A DNA stretch of 64,000 nt from Aestuariicoccus sp032586235 (GCF_032586235.1 NZ_JAWHTD010000017.1:1-64000); one strand, 5' to 3'; positions 53,501 through 61,839 are shown, numbered from the stretch's first letter. Translations and numbers: made by a program. The notes: a model not told the origin generated them from the sequence alone.

Positions 53501-53659
53501 GCTCAGCGCGTCCTCGAGCTGGATCGCGCCCGACATCATCGCCTTTTCATTAAGCGCCGGATAGCGCGATCCGGTCCAGAAGAGATAGGCCAGCACCCCG
53601 ACGATGAGCATGGCGAGAAAGAACCGTTTCTGAAACGGGGGGGTGACGATCGAAGACAT
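50588..53659 (-). CDS. Membrane permease fused to FG-GAP/VCBS and UnbV-like domains
   Basis: This 1023-residue protein joins two unrelated families. Residues 12-345 form an ArsP-like permease: several hydrophobic helices and the motif GVCVNCAAPIARGMY with ASPTLNVVVLTML. After another membrane stretch come FG-GAP/VCBS-type repeats with calcium-loop sequences (DIDNDGDMDLAIAS, DIDRDGAADLLVGND, DFDQDGWQDVYIVN). A Cys-rich insert (CDSIEDARARTTC, CQKLTGSLQAECK) interrupts them. The C-terminus is ASPIC/UnbV-like (NRDGIGAVVTV, SVTIRWADG). The beta-propeller part is presumably periplasmic. The transported substrate is unknown. Confidence 0.75.
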   Translation of the reverse strand: MSSIVTPPFQKRFFLAMLIVGVLAYLFWTGSRYPALNEKAMMSGAIQLEDALSFEARFPIDPDMGLVERIFWSTLNWINTNKKGMTFGVLFAAAFLTAAGYLRRKSFEGSFSNSFLGLVIGTPLGVCVNCAAPIARGMYTSGLRAETTLSAMIASPTLNVVVLTMLFSLLPVYMAVLKIALSLVIILLAVPLIARVLPRTEIEPEKRIQTPWSGAELAAGQPAAEGLHVAVWEVARAYAANLWYIFKMTVPLMILAGFLGTVAAVLLPADAVLGMEFALWLLLAVALVGLFLPVPIGFDVVMAGALLAAGMTQGYVMALLFTLGSFSVYSFFIVAQSVGRRAAWLLAGAVFVAGVGGGWGAQAWHDYQSDRALKLLLGEAPAPRLPWAAEAAGAPGWQVTSDDAARISIAATPFRPRTGAGGFTRMEAWQAGIDKPVEFSMDDMWPPFWEGRSLASSDIDNDGDMDLAIASTEAGLYLYANDGSGGFARIEADLGALADMPVFNAALADIDNDGWRDLLIATYRQGIWLWRNQGGAFTGAPQPVANRDGAVLAMALSLGDPDRDGDLDVALGNWTAGWYRRVPGEESRNRILWNQSGVLDGSDFTDLPGIPGETLSILFADIDRDGAADLLVGNDFEIPDYIYRGDGAGGFTAITHGDGVVPHVTTTTMAIKVADLMNDGSPEIYLAQIAGRSSGVSSKLKMQPLERYCDSIEDARARTTCATNMGIKTWYRSGNNFDPTYASECQKLTGSLQAECKGMLVKDLAIQRHDPGICALIPTGQDRAHSFCDLHFLPTRSPTPAEADAGLRQVLRANVLLEREGEVYADTATDRGLEVGGWSWDTKVADFDQDGWQDVYIVNGTWVPNEVSPSNMYFRARGDGTFTEASGEAGLEDYLMTAAATAFDMDGDGDLDMLTHPVNGPLALFRNDGVSGNALAIALEDMAGNRDGIGAVVTVTDDLGVTRSREIQLGGGFMSFDAPVAHFGMGTARGAQSVTIRWADGAETAIAGPLEAGASYRVTRAAP

Positions 53660-53839
53660 GCTGCGTCTTTCCGCTGGTGTGAAACCGATAGGTCAAAAGG
53701 GACTTGCAAAGAGAGTATCGCCAGCCGCCGCCTGCAACTCAAGCGCTTCCTCGAAGGCGCTCGGGATGCATGAGCGTTGCGCCGGGGCGACGTCCTCGGG
53801 CCGGATCGGCCGGTTGCCGTCCAGGCGCGGCGCGGCGCG

Positions 53840-54538
53840 TTACCAGGCCAGCGGTTCGCCGGTCAGGTCGAGGAATTGCGGCGCGGGGCGGTAGCTCAGC
53901 GCGTCGGTCACCGCCAGCAGGGCGGCGGCGCTCTCTTCGGGCGCGATGGCCCCGTTCGGGCCGCCCATATCGGTGCGCACATGGCCCGGGCGCAGGCAGG
54001 CGGTGGCGATGTGCCGGCCCTGCAGCTCGGCGGCGATGACCTGCATCGCCATGTTCAGCGCCGCTTTCGATATCCGGTAGCCCAGCCCTTTCGGCCCGGC
54101 CTTGGCGGCGGTGCCCATCAGGCTGGTGACGGCCACGATGCGCGGATTGGCGGCCCCCTCCATATGCGGCACAAAGGCCTCGACCATGCGGATCACGCCC
54201 AGGGCGTTGACGTCGAAGGCGTCTTTCAGCCCGTCGTAATCGGGCCCTCCGGGAAAGCTGAGCCCGCGCGGGCCGTAGATGGCGGCGTTGCCGAACAGCA
54301 CCTCCAGGGGGCCGTCGCAGACGGCTTCGGCGGCGGTGGCGGACAGCGGCTGGCGCAGATCCCAGGCCAGCAGCCGCAGCCGGCCGCCGTGGCGCTCGGC
54401 CAGCGCGTCGAGCGCCGCGCCGGGTGCTGCGCGGTGGGTGGCGATGGCGCTGCCGCCGCGCGCCAGATGCGCGGCCGTCACCGCCAGCCCGATGCCGCGC
54501 GTGGCGCCGGTGATCAGCCAGGTGCCCGCTGTGCTCAT
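53840..54538 (-). CDS. Short-chain dehydrogenase/reductase
   Basis: The 232-residue enzyme is a classical SDR: nucleotide loop TGATRGIG (about residues 10-17), GNAAIYG in place of the usual NNAG, a catalytic Ser in VAVTSLMG, and YRISK as the Tyr-Lys pair. The final RPGHVRTDMGGP resembles the family's substrate loop. Substrate is unknown; small Roseobacter SDRs often act on aldehydes or sugars. Its ATG overlaps the stop of the PhyH-like gene by four bases, so the two probably modify the same compound. Confidence 0.88.
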   Translation of the reverse strand: MSTAGTWLITGATRGIGLAVTAAHLARGGSAIATHRAAPGAALDALAERHGGRLRLLAWDLRQPLSATAAEAVCDGPLEVLFGNAAIYGPRGLSFPGGPDYDGLKDAFDVNALGVIRMVEAFVPHMEGAANPRIVAVTSLMGTAAKAGPKGLGYRISKAALNMAMQVIAAELQGRHIATACLRPGHVRTDMGGPNGAIAPEESAAALLAVTDALSYRPAPQFLDLTGEPLAW

Positions 54539-55263
54539 GCCGGGGGCGGAAAGGGCATGATGTCCTGGGGTTTGGCCAGTTTGGCCGGGATGGCGCGGTC
54601 CGGCTTCGCCAGGCGGATCGCCAGGCCCAGCCGGTCGCCACCGCTGGTATGGGGCAGGCTGCGGTGCAGAATGGCGGAATGGAAGACCACGAAACAGCCC
54701 GCCGGGATCGGCACCGGGCGGCGCATCGCCAACACGTCGTCGGACAGATCGGTCAGGATATGCGCCTCGCGCGGGCGCAGGTGGTACGGCCGGGTGTCGC
54801 GCTCCAGCCCCGCCACCGGGCGATGGGAGCCGGGCAGCATCTCGAGCTGGCCGGTGGTCTGGGTGATGTCGGTCAGCCCGAACAGGATCGAGTAATGCCC
54901 GCCCAGTTCGTCCAGCCCGATGTCCTCGTCGCCGTCGTTGAAATGCTTGTCGTGGTGCCAGCCGATTTCGCGACTGCCTTCGGACTTGGCGAAGAAGGCG
55001 CTACGCCAGAGCCGGAAGCCGTCGCCGCAGAGCGCCGCCACCGCCGTCGTCGGGGCGGGGTCGCGCAGCATGCGGCGCACCTTGTCCGAGCTGACATGGG
55101 GGTTGCGCGAATAGGCCGGCAGGCCGGTGTTGTGCGCGTGTACGGTGCGGGCGCGGTCGGGCTCTGCCAGCGGCAGCGGCGCGCTGTAGCCGAGCAGGTT
55201 GAGGGCCTGTCTTTCAGCCGCCCAGCCCAGGCCGGGAAGCGACGGTGCAGATGTCGGCAGCAT
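54535..55263 (-). CDS. Phytanoyl-CoA dioxygenase (PhyH)-like protein
   Basis: The 242-residue protein looks like a non-heme iron, 2-oxoglutarate-dependent hydroxylase of the PhyH group. The iron-binding HxD appears in EIGWHHDKHF, and the distal His probably lies in FHSAILHRSLPH. LPGSHRPV is the usual loop between them. An Arg in GDRLGLAIRL may bind oxoglutarate. The gene precedes and overlaps the SDR gene. Substrate could be a lipid, a compatible solute or a sugar derivative; nothing here decides. Confidence 0.75.
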   Translation of the reverse strand: MLPTSAPSLPGLGWAAERQALNLLGYSAPLPLAEPDRARTVHAHNTGLPAYSRNPHVSSDKVRRMLRDPAPTTAVAALCGDGFRLWRSAFFAKSEGSREIGWHHDKHFNDGDEDIGLDELGGHYSILFGLTDITQTTGQLEMLPGSHRPVAGLERDTRPYHLRPREAHILTDLSDDVLAMRRPVPIPAGCFVVFHSAILHRSLPHTSGGDRLGLAIRLAKPDRAIPAKLAKPQDIMPFPPPA

Positions 55264-55366
55264 GGTCGGGGCCTTGTCTCGCCAGGCGGGAAATCGCCCG
55301 GCAAAGCCGTACTATAAGATGTTTTCGTCCGTGCGCAACCGTCTGCCGTGCGCGGCTCGGGCCGGC

Positions 55367-56038
55367 TCAGACCGGCGCGGTCCTGCCGGCGCGCCGCGCC
55401 GCCAGCCGGTCCAGCACCAGCGCGCCGAGTGCGGGGCTGGCATGCATCGCATCGTGTGGGTTGGCGTATTCCGGGCGCGGGCTGGCGCCGTCCATGACCG
55501 CGTCGCGGGTGTCGATGAACCGCGCGCCGGTGGCTGCCACTTCGGGGATCAGCACCTCCTCGAAAGCGTGCAGCAGCGGGTAGAGCCCCAGCGCCGTACG
55601 CTGCGGCGAACAGGTGAACCAGACCTCGCGTCCGTGCTCGCCCAGCATGCGGTAGAACTCGAGCGCAACCCGGCGGGCATCGCGCACGGTGTCGGCAAAG
55701 GCGGCGCGCGACAGCGCCTCGGGCGTGGCCGGCAGGTCCTGCGCGCGCGCGTAGCGCGCGAAATCCTCGGTAAAGCGGTGCGAATTGAACCCCAGCGTCG
55801 TAAGCACCGGCCCGTCGAAGACCAGCAGATCCTCGAACCGTGCGCGGATCGGTCCCGCGCCCTCGGCGGTATAGACGAAGCGCCGCCCCTCGATGCACCA
55901 GAACGGCTCTTCCAGCATGCGGCCCGCGGCCAGCGGGCCGCCCCACCAGGGTAGGCCGCGGTCGTCGGCCGCCTGGGCGATCGCGATGACGTTGGAATCG
56001 CCGATCAGGAACAGCTCGGCGGGCACATCAGCGGGCAT
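55367..56038 (-). CDS. SGNH-type hydrolase-like protein
   Basis: This 223-residue protein resembles the SGNH/GDSL hydrolase superfamily. Block I is LIGDSNV (about residues 10-16) and the C-terminal DAMHASP supplies the Asp-x-x-His dyad. GFNSHRF and TCSPQRTALGLYP occupy the intermediate blocks. It would be an esterase or acyltransferase acting on a carbohydrate-linked acyl group. It starts 11 bases inside the end of the GSCFA gene, so the pair is coupled and probably acts together on a surface glycan. There is no signal peptide. Confidence 0.65.
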   Translation of the reverse strand: MPADVPAELFLIGDSNVIAIAQAADDRGLPWWGGPLAAGRMLEEPFWCIEGRRFVYTAEGAGPIRARFEDLLVFDGPVLTTLGFNSHRFTEDFARYARAQDLPATPEALSRAAFADTVRDARRVALEFYRMLGEHGREVWFTCSPQRTALGLYPLLHAFEEVLIPEVAATGARFIDTRDAVMDGASPRPEYANPHDAMHASPALGALVLDRLAARRAGRTAPV

Positions 56039-57149
56039 TGTAGAAATCCAGGATCATCTCGTCGCAGACCAGCTCATCTCCGGCCTCTGCCAGGCGCAGC
56101 GCGGAGGCGCCGCCGTCGCCGGCCGCATCGCCCTCCGCCGACCCGGTATAGCAGTCGAAAAAGGCCTTCATGACGAACTCGACCCCCTCGGGCGCGATGT
56201 TGCGCAGGTTCGGCGTGTAGAACATCCCCCGCATCGGCGGTGTGGCGATCATCTCGTAGCTAGGAAAATAATCCACCTGCGGCCAGCGGCGGGCGGCCTC
56301 TCCGGCTACCGCGCGCAGGGTGGACTTGGTGTAGGTGTTGGCTACCAGCGCGTGGCAATCGGGCGCGGCGGTGGCGGTGAGTGGCACCGGCGACACCGTC
56401 AGGATCAGCTTGAGCCCGGGATTGACCTTTTCCAGCAGCGCCAGGACCGCCTCGAAATCGCGCAGGATGCTGTCACAGAAGAGGTTCTTCATAGCGTGGC
56501 GTTCCGGGTCGAAGCGCCCGCCCTGGGTGCCCGGGCACATCGGGTAGCCCATGCCGCTGTCGCGATTGTACCAGAGTTCGGTTAGCCCCAAGGTGAAGAT
56601 GAAAACATCGGCCTTGCGTACCGCGCGACGCAGCGCGGCGAAGGTACGCGCCCGGGCAGTCTGCAGCGCTGCGGGCGTCTCGAAGCCTTCGGGCTCGATC
56701 GCCGGGCGCAGAGGATCGCGTAGCCGACCGTCGGCGTCCTGCCAGATCTCGGGATTGGCGGTCCTGGGGGCAAAGGCCCATTCCAGCCACTGCCGCAGCA
56801 GCGCCACCGTGTAGATATTGCCGGTGCGGGTCGAGAATACACCGTAATTGTAACGCCGCGCCGTTTCGGGGCGCATCATCGGCGGGGCCGGTTCGGCATC
56901 CAGCCAGGCATAGCCGCGCCGCAGCAGCGCCTGGCTGAGCCTCTGGGCAAAGCAGGATCCGGCGGTGATGATGTGGTCGCGCGGCGAGATGCGGAAGGCT
57001 GGGCGGTGCAGATCGCGCAGACCCAACGGCCCGGGTTCGGCCACGGCGCTGCGCCAAAACTGGCGGGGCGGCAATTGCGCGTAGGGGTTGGACTCGGAGG
57101 CGGACAAGGCGGCGAGGTCTTTCTTTCTGCCTGCATGGACCTTCGTCAT
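56028..57149 (-). CDS. GSCFA-domain protein
   Basis: The 373-residue product carries the GSCFA domain (DHIITAGSCFAQRLSQALLR), a family related to SGNH hydrolases and often found in polysaccharide loci. Conserved parts include FTLGLTELWYNRDSGM, CPGTQGGRFDPERHAMKNL and ILTVSPVPLTAT. An acyl or esterase role on glycans is inferred, not proven. I chose the ATG at 57149 with GGGAG close upstream. The next gene overlaps by 11 bases. A terminator of the opposite-end neighbour lies just upstream, so this gene must have its own promoter in that interval. Confidence 0.8.
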   Translation of the reverse strand: MTKVHAGRKKDLAALSASESNPYAQLPPRQFWRSAVAEPGPLGLRDLHRPAFRISPRDHIITAGSCFAQRLSQALLRRGYAWLDAEPAPPMMRPETARRYNYGVFSTRTGNIYTVALLRQWLEWAFAPRTANPEIWQDADGRLRDPLRPAIEPEGFETPAALQTARARTFAALRRAVRKADVFIFTLGLTELWYNRDSGMGYPMCPGTQGGRFDPERHAMKNLFCDSILRDFEAVLALLEKVNPGLKLILTVSPVPLTATAAPDCHALVANTYTKSTLRAVAGEAARRWPQVDYFPSYEMIATPPMRGMFYTPNLRNIAPEGVEFVMKAFFDCYTGSAEGDAAGDGGASALRLAEAGDELVCDEMILDFYNAR

Positions 57150-57165
57150 ACTCCCTGTTGGGCCC

Positions 57166-57199
57166 AAAAAAAAGGCCGCGCATCTTCGGATGCGCGGCC
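57166..57199 (-). terminator. Intrinsic terminator after tail-fibre-like gene
   Basis: On the minus strand GGCCGCGCATC and GATGCGCGGCC form an 11-base stem around the stable CGAA loop and are followed by eight T residues. It lies 25 bases after the stop of the gene at 57225 and separates it from the GSCFA gene. This is a strong Rho-independent terminator. Confidence 0.85.
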
Positions 57200-57224
57200 T
57201 GTCGTGGGTCCGGTGCGGGGCCGG

Positions 57225-58364
57225 TCAGTTCGCCAGGCGCTCCAGCTCGCTGGTCAGGCTGCCGATGCGCTCTTCCTGCTCGAGCGTGTAGAGCGTCAGC
57301 TCTTCGATCTTTCGCAGGAGCGTCATCTGCATTTCGCTCATGTTGAGGCCGGTTTCAGCCACTTGGGCGGCTGAGGGCACATCCGGCAGGTGGCTATTGG
57401 CGTCGATGAAGGCGCGTACCTCGGACAGCGGACGCAGGTCGTAATCCGCGGCAAAGACGTAATCCGGCACGTTCAGCGTGGTCGTGCCCGAGATAAAGTT
57501 GCCGGTGATCGTCAGGTTGCCGCTGGTGCTGAGCTTGAATTCGTCGCCCGGGCCGTCCGGTGACACCAGCACCAGATCGGTGTTGCCGGGGATTTGGCCC
57601 ATGCGCCATTCCACCGGGTTGCTGGCGTCGTTGTTGTCCATGATCAGCGCCATTGCGCCGTTGTTCTCGAGCTCGATCATGCCCAGGAACCCGCCGCTCG
57701 ACCGCTTGATATGCAGCGGAGCGGCGGCGGTCTGGAGGCCCATGCCGACATCGCCATCGCTGTCGATCGAGATGGCGTTGGTGGGCGCGCCGGGCTTGGC
57801 GCGGAACACCAGGGCCGAGCCGTTGGTGGCGTCACGCAGGAAGAAATTGGCCTCGTTGCCCGCCAGATCCCAGGTCTGGGCGGTAAAGCCCGAGCTACCA
57901 TCCTGCTCAAGCCGCAGGGTCGGTGTGTTGCCGCTCTTTACATGCAGATCGACCACCGGCGTCGACGTGCCGAAACCCACCCGGCCGCCGTCGTCGACGT
58001 ATAGCGAATGGCTCGGCGCGCCGGCCTCCAGCGTAAAGGGCGTACGACCGCCATCTATATCGTCGATCGAGAACTTGTTCAGTCCGCCATTGGAGGTTTC
58101 GTTGAAGGTGATCCGCCAGTCGTTGGTCGGGAAGCTGGCCGAGGACGAAGTGTCCTGCGCCTTGATGCGCAGGTTGTTTTCCTTCAGCCGTAGCGTGTCG
58201 AAGCCGAAGCTTTCGCCGTTGACGCAGTCGAAGCCCACGCAGAGCGAGCCGTCGACGATTACATCGTCCAGAAACACCTGGTCGGCCTGCGCCAGCCCGG
58301 CGCTGCACACCAACGCCGCACCGAGCACGGTGCGGCGGCCGAGCAGAAGAGAAATACGTTTCAT
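57225..58364 (-). CDS. Exported protein with endosialidase-chaperone-like C-terminus
   Basis: The 379-residue product has a Sec signal peptide (MKRISLLLGRRTVLGAALVC, cleaved near AQA-DQV) and a beta-rich middle of repeats (VGFGTSTPVVDLHVKSG, VGMGLQTAAAPLHIKRSSGG) seen in trimeric fibre-like proteins. The C-terminus (DYVFAADYDLRPLSEVRAFI, SHLPDVPSAAQVAETGLNMS) resembles the intramolecular chaperone of endosialidase tail spikes. That implies a trimeric surface fibre. AAGGAG precedes the ATG at 58364. The upstream small gene is 46 bases away and probably cotranscribed. Confidence 0.78.
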   Translation of the reverse strand: MKRISLLLGRRTVLGAALVCSAGLAQADQVFLDDVIVDGSLCVGFDCVNGESFGFDTLRLKENNLRIKAQDTSSSASFPTNDWRITFNETSNGGLNKFSIDDIDGGRTPFTLEAGAPSHSLYVDDGGRVGFGTSTPVVDLHVKSGNTPTLRLEQDGSSGFTAQTWDLAGNEANFFLRDATNGSALVFRAKPGAPTNAISIDSDGDVGMGLQTAAAPLHIKRSSGGFLGMIELENNGAMALIMDNNDASNPVEWRMGQIPGNTDLVLVSPDGPGDEFKLSTSGNLTITGNFISGTTTLNVPDYVFAADYDLRPLSEVRAFIDANSHLPDVPSAAQVAETGLNMSEMQMTLLRKIEELTLYTLEQEERIGSLTSELERLAN

Positions 58365-58410
58365 GAGAAATGTCTCCTTGACTGATATGTCATATGGCGA
58401 CTGCGCGGGC

Positions 58411-58833
58411 TCAGCCATCTTCTTCCTTGATCTCTTTGGGTTTGACGATCGCGCCGCGTTCCACGACGAAATGGCCGGTCACGTAGAACGGCTTGGCGGC
58501 GGTGTCGCGCGCGGCCTCGCCGCGGCCGTTGTCCATCGCGTTGATGATCTGGGCCTTCTCTTCGGTCGCCGCGCTCAGCTCGTAGCGGTAGACGCCGTCG
58601 ATGGCCTCGCGCCGGTCCAGTTCGAAGACCGGGGTGCCGGAGACGGCGAAAATCTGGGTCACCTTGCCGTTGGGCGAGGACACCACCATCGTGGCGTTCG
58701 ACAGTCCTACCCAGTTCTCGAACCAGACGGCGTTGGAATTGTGCTGCTGCGCCGGATCGGCCGCCCAGGCGGCGGAGGCGGCGAACAGGGCCGCCGCGGC
58801 GGCGAAAGAGCAGGATTTCACAAAAGAACGCAT
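58411..58833 (-). CDS. Small exported protein of fibre operon
   Basis: I do not recognise this 140-residue protein by family. It has a clear signal peptide (FAAAAALFAASAAWA-ADP) and a periplasmic or surface mature part with VYRYELSAATEEKAQIINAM and an acidic end (EIKEEDG). It lies directly upstream of the fibre-like gene and shares its operon, so it may help assembly or be a partner subunit. The window suggests it is the first gene of the unit; the upstream 130 bases are A+T-richer and may hold the promoter. Confidence 0.6.
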   Translation of the reverse strand: MRSFVKSCSFAAAAALFAASAAWAADPAQQHNSNAVWFENWVGLSNATMVVSSPNGKVTQIFAVSGTPVFELDRREAIDGVYRYELSAATEEKAQIINAMDNGRGEAARDTAAKPFYVTGHFVVERGAIVKPKEIKEEDG

Positions 58834-58963
58834 CCGATCTCCATGGGATTTGTTGAAAATGACTTTGTCTTCGGGGCCGAACCGGACCGGACATCGTGGA
58901 CGACAGCATACAGGATGATTTCTCTTAAAAGAAGTTTTTCTTAAAAACTGCGACGTAATACAC

Positions 58964-60148
58964 TTATTGCGTGTGTTTCGCGGTCCAGCGGGCGTCCGCT
59001 TCGGCCTGGGCGGCGTTGATCTGGCCGGTGGTCATGCGCGCCCGCGCCGCCGCCGCCAGCGCCGGGGCCTCGGCCAGCCCGGCGGTGCCGGCGAGAATCA
59101 GCCACATCTGCCCGGCGACGTAATCCTGCACCACGCCGCGCCCGTGGATATGCGCCAGCCCCAGATTGGCCATGGCGGCGGCATGACCCGCCTCGGCGCC
59201 GCGCCGGAAGAGATCGGCCGCCTGGCGCCATTGCGCGGGTGTGGCGTTCTCAGCCGTGGCGATGAGATAGCCCATCTGGAAGGCCGCCACCGGATCGCCA
59301 AGCCGCGCGGCGGTTTGCAGCGCCGCATCGGCCACCGGCGCGGCCAGCCGGGCGTCGTAGACCGCCGGCGGCAGCGCGCCCTGCGCCTGCCCGCCGCCGG
59401 CCTGCCCGCCCAGACGGTAAAGCCGCGCGGCGGCCTCGTCGTTCTGGGCGACGCCGAAGCCGTTTTCGTACATCACCCCGAGATTGCTGATCGCCCGCGC
59501 CAGCCCCTGGTCGGCGGCGGCGGCGAAAAGCTGGGCGGCGCGTTCGTAATCCTGCGCCACGCCGTGGCCGCGCACATAAAGCAGGCCGAGGTTGTTCTGC
59601 GCGCGCGCATGCCCGGCGGCGGCGGGGCCTTCGTAAAGCGCGCGGGCGCGTTCGTAATCCTGCGCCACGCCTGTGCCGTTCTGATACATCACCCCCAGGC
59701 TGACCGCCGCGTCCACATGCCCGGCCTCGGCGGCCTGGGCATAAAGCGCGGCGGCGCGCGGCAGGTCGGCGGGATCGCCCCCGGCCTCCAGCACCGCGGC
59801 CAGATCGTGGACATGCTGCGGATCGCCCTGCGCGGCGGCGGCCCCGAGCCAGCGCCGCGCCGCGGCCGCGTCCCGCGCCACGCCCAGTCCCTCGTGGTAA
59901 TATTGCCCCAGCCGGTTCTGCGCCGCAGCGTTCCCGGCCTCGGCCGCCTGCGCGTAAAGCGCCGCGGCCCGGGCAAAGTTCTGCACCACCCCGCGTCCCT
60001 CGTGATAGCGCGCGGCCAGATCGAGCTGCGCGGCGGTATCGCCCGCCTCGGCGGCGGCCTCAAGCGCGGGCAGGGGGGTGTTCTGCGCGGGCAGGGCGGG
60101 GGCCAGCAGGCAGAGCGCGGCGATCAGGGCGAGGCAGGCGCGCATCAT
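58964..60148 (-). CDS. Sel1-repeat protein (second of pair)
   Basis: The 394-residue protein is a chain of Sel1-like TPR repeats after a signal peptide (MMRACLALIAALCLLAPALP). Eight or so repeats of about 36 residues read AAxLYAQAAEAGNAAAQNRLG, with GVAQDYERA between them. Such proteins act as periplasmic scaffolds and regulators, for example ExoR-type control of exopolysaccharide. The ATG at 60148 overlaps the stop of the preceding Sel1 gene by four bases. The partner is unknown. Confidence 0.82.
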   Translation of the reverse strand: MMRACLALIAALCLLAPALPAQNTPLPALEAAAEAGDTAAQLDLAARYHEGRGVVQNFARAAALYAQAAEAGNAAAQNRLGQYYHEGLGVARDAAAARRWLGAAAAQGDPQHVHDLAAVLEAGGDPADLPRAAALYAQAAEAGHVDAAVSLGVMYQNGTGVAQDYERARALYEGPAAAGHARAQNNLGLLYVRGHGVAQDYERAAQLFAAAADQGLARAISNLGVMYENGFGVAQNDEAAARLYRLGGQAGGGQAQGALPPAVYDARLAAPVADAALQTAARLGDPVAAFQMGYLIATAENATPAQWRQAADLFRRGAEAGHAAAMANLGLAHIHGRGVVQDYVAGQMWLILAGTAGLAEAPALAAAARARMTTGQINAAQAEADARWTAKHTQ

Positions 60149-61746
60149 TCGGTCTCCGTCACTGTCTGCACGGTGCCGGGGGGCTGCGGCCCGCCGCTGA
60201 AGGCGCGGGCGCGGGCCTGCGCCTCGGCGATCTGTTCGGGCGTCATTAGCCCCGCGATCGTCTCGCGGGTTTCCATGCCGCTGGCCGAGCCGCCCGCGGC
60301 GGCGAGGTTCAGCCAGCTGTGGGCGGTCACGTAATCCTGCGCCAGCCCGGCCCCGCCGGTGGCGTAAAGCGTGCCGAGCGCTGCCTGTGCGTCGGCCTGC
60401 CCGGCCTCGGCGGCGGCACGCAGATAGGCCACCGCGCGGTCCTGCCGGTCGGGATCGTCGCGCCAGAGCTGGCCGAGCGCCGATTGCGCCAGCACCAGCC
60501 CGGCCTCGGCCTGCGTCTCGAGCCAGGTCTCGGGGCCCGCGTCGCCCGCCTGCGCGGCCAGTACCGCCCAAGGCACGATGCGCTGCGGCGCGATCACCCC
60601 CTCAAGCGCGCCTTCGCCCGCCAGCTGGCCCAGCCGCCGGGCGGCGGCGGTGTCGCCGGCCTCGGCCGCCTCGCGGTAGAGCCGGATCGCGCGGTCGCTG
60701 TCCACCGCCAGCCCCCGGCCGGTCTCGAGGAAGCGCGCCAGCGCGGTCTTGGCGCGGGGCAGATCGGAATCGGCAGCGCGCATGTACCAGAGTGCGGCGC
60801 GGGCGTCGTCGGGCGCGACCCCGGTGCCGGTGGCATAGAGCCGCCCAAGATTGTGCATCGCCCCCGGATCGCCCGCATCCGCGGCGCGGGTCAGCCAGCG
60901 CAGGCCCAGGGCGGGATCGGCCTCAATGCCCGTACCATCGAGCAGCCGCATCCCCAGGATGCGCTGCGCCAGCGGCAGCCCGGCCTCAGCGGCGCGGGCG
61001 TACCAGGCGGTGGCCTCGGCGGGGTTTGGCGTCACTCCCCGGCCTAGCTCATAGGCCCGGCCCAGGATGTATTGCGCCTCGACATGGCCGCTCGAGGCGG
61101 CTTCGATCAGCCAGTGTAGCGCCTGGCCGGGGTCGGGCGCGGTGCCGGTGCCCTCCATATAGGCCCGTGCCAGGGCCATCTGCGCGGCCAGATGGCCCTG
61201 TTCGCCCGCCGCGAGATACCAGTTGAAGGCCGCCTCCGGATCCGCCGCCACGCCGTCGCCCGCCGTATAGAGCCGCGCCAGGACATATTGCGCCTCGCGC
61301 TCGCCGCGCGCCGCCGAGCGCGACAGAAGCCCCACCGCGCGGCCCGCATCGCGCGGCACGCCCGGGACGTCGCTCAGATAGATGCGCGCCAGCAGCGTGG
61401 CGGCGGCGGTGCTGTTCTGATCCACCGCGCGCTGCAGCCAGGTCACCGCGCCCTGCGGGTCGGCGGGGCCGCCCTTGCCCTCGATCAGCACCCGGCCATA
61501 GCGGTATTGCGCCAGCGCGGTGCCGATTTCCTCGGCATGGCGGCGCAGGTTCTCGCGCACGAAGGCAAAGTCGCCCTCGGCCCAGGCGGCCTCGATCTCG
61601 GACATCTCGGGAAGGGGCGCGTTCTGCGGGGGGTCAGCGGTCTCGGAGGGCACCGCGGTGGCCTCGGCGCTCTCCTGCGCGCGCGCGGCCAGGGGCAGAA
61701 TCAGAGCGGCGGCCAGGGCCAGGCGAAGGAGGGCGGAGAGGGTCAT
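60145..61746 (-). CDS. Sel1-repeat protein (first of pair)
   Basis: This 533-residue protein starts with a signal peptide (MTLSALLRLALAAALILPLA ARA) and a linker, then about ten Sel1 repeats (GREREAQYVLARLYTAGDGV type) up to about residue 500. The C-terminal part (YVTAHSWLNLAAAGGSASGM) is the usual closing sequence. Its long array suits a protein-binding scaffold in the periplasm. The pair is probably one transcription unit. Context next to surface-polysaccharide genes hints at a regulatory role, without further evidence. Confidence 0.82.
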   Translation of the reverse strand: MTLSALLRLALAAALILPLAARAQESAEATAVPSETADPPQNAPLPEMSEIEAAWAEGDFAFVRENLRRHAEEIGTALAQYRYGRVLIEGKGGPADPQGAVTWLQRAVDQNSTAAATLLARIYLSDVPGVPRDAGRAVGLLSRSAARGEREAQYVLARLYTAGDGVAADPEAAFNWYLAAGEQGHLAAQMALARAYMEGTGTAPDPGQALHWLIEAASSGHVEAQYILGRAYELGRGVTPNPAEATAWYARAAEAGLPLAQRILGMRLLDGTGIEADPALGLRWLTRAADAGDPGAMHNLGRLYATGTGVAPDDARAALWYMRAADSDLPRAKTALARFLETGRGLAVDSDRAIRLYREAAEAGDTAAARRLGQLAGEGALEGVIAPQRIVPWAVLAAQAGDAGPETWLETQAEAGLVLAQSALGQLWRDDPDRQDRAVAYLRAAAEAGQADAQAALGTLYATGGAGLAQDYVTAHSWLNLAAAGGSASGMETRETIAGLMTPEQIAEAQARARAFSGGPQPPGTVQTVTETE

Positions 61747-61839
61747 ACGGGGCGCTTTCGGAAAGGACAGGTGAACACAATAAAGGGCGCATAGCGCGAT
61801 CAGCCTAGCGCGCTTTTCGCCGCTGTGCGAGAGGGCGGG

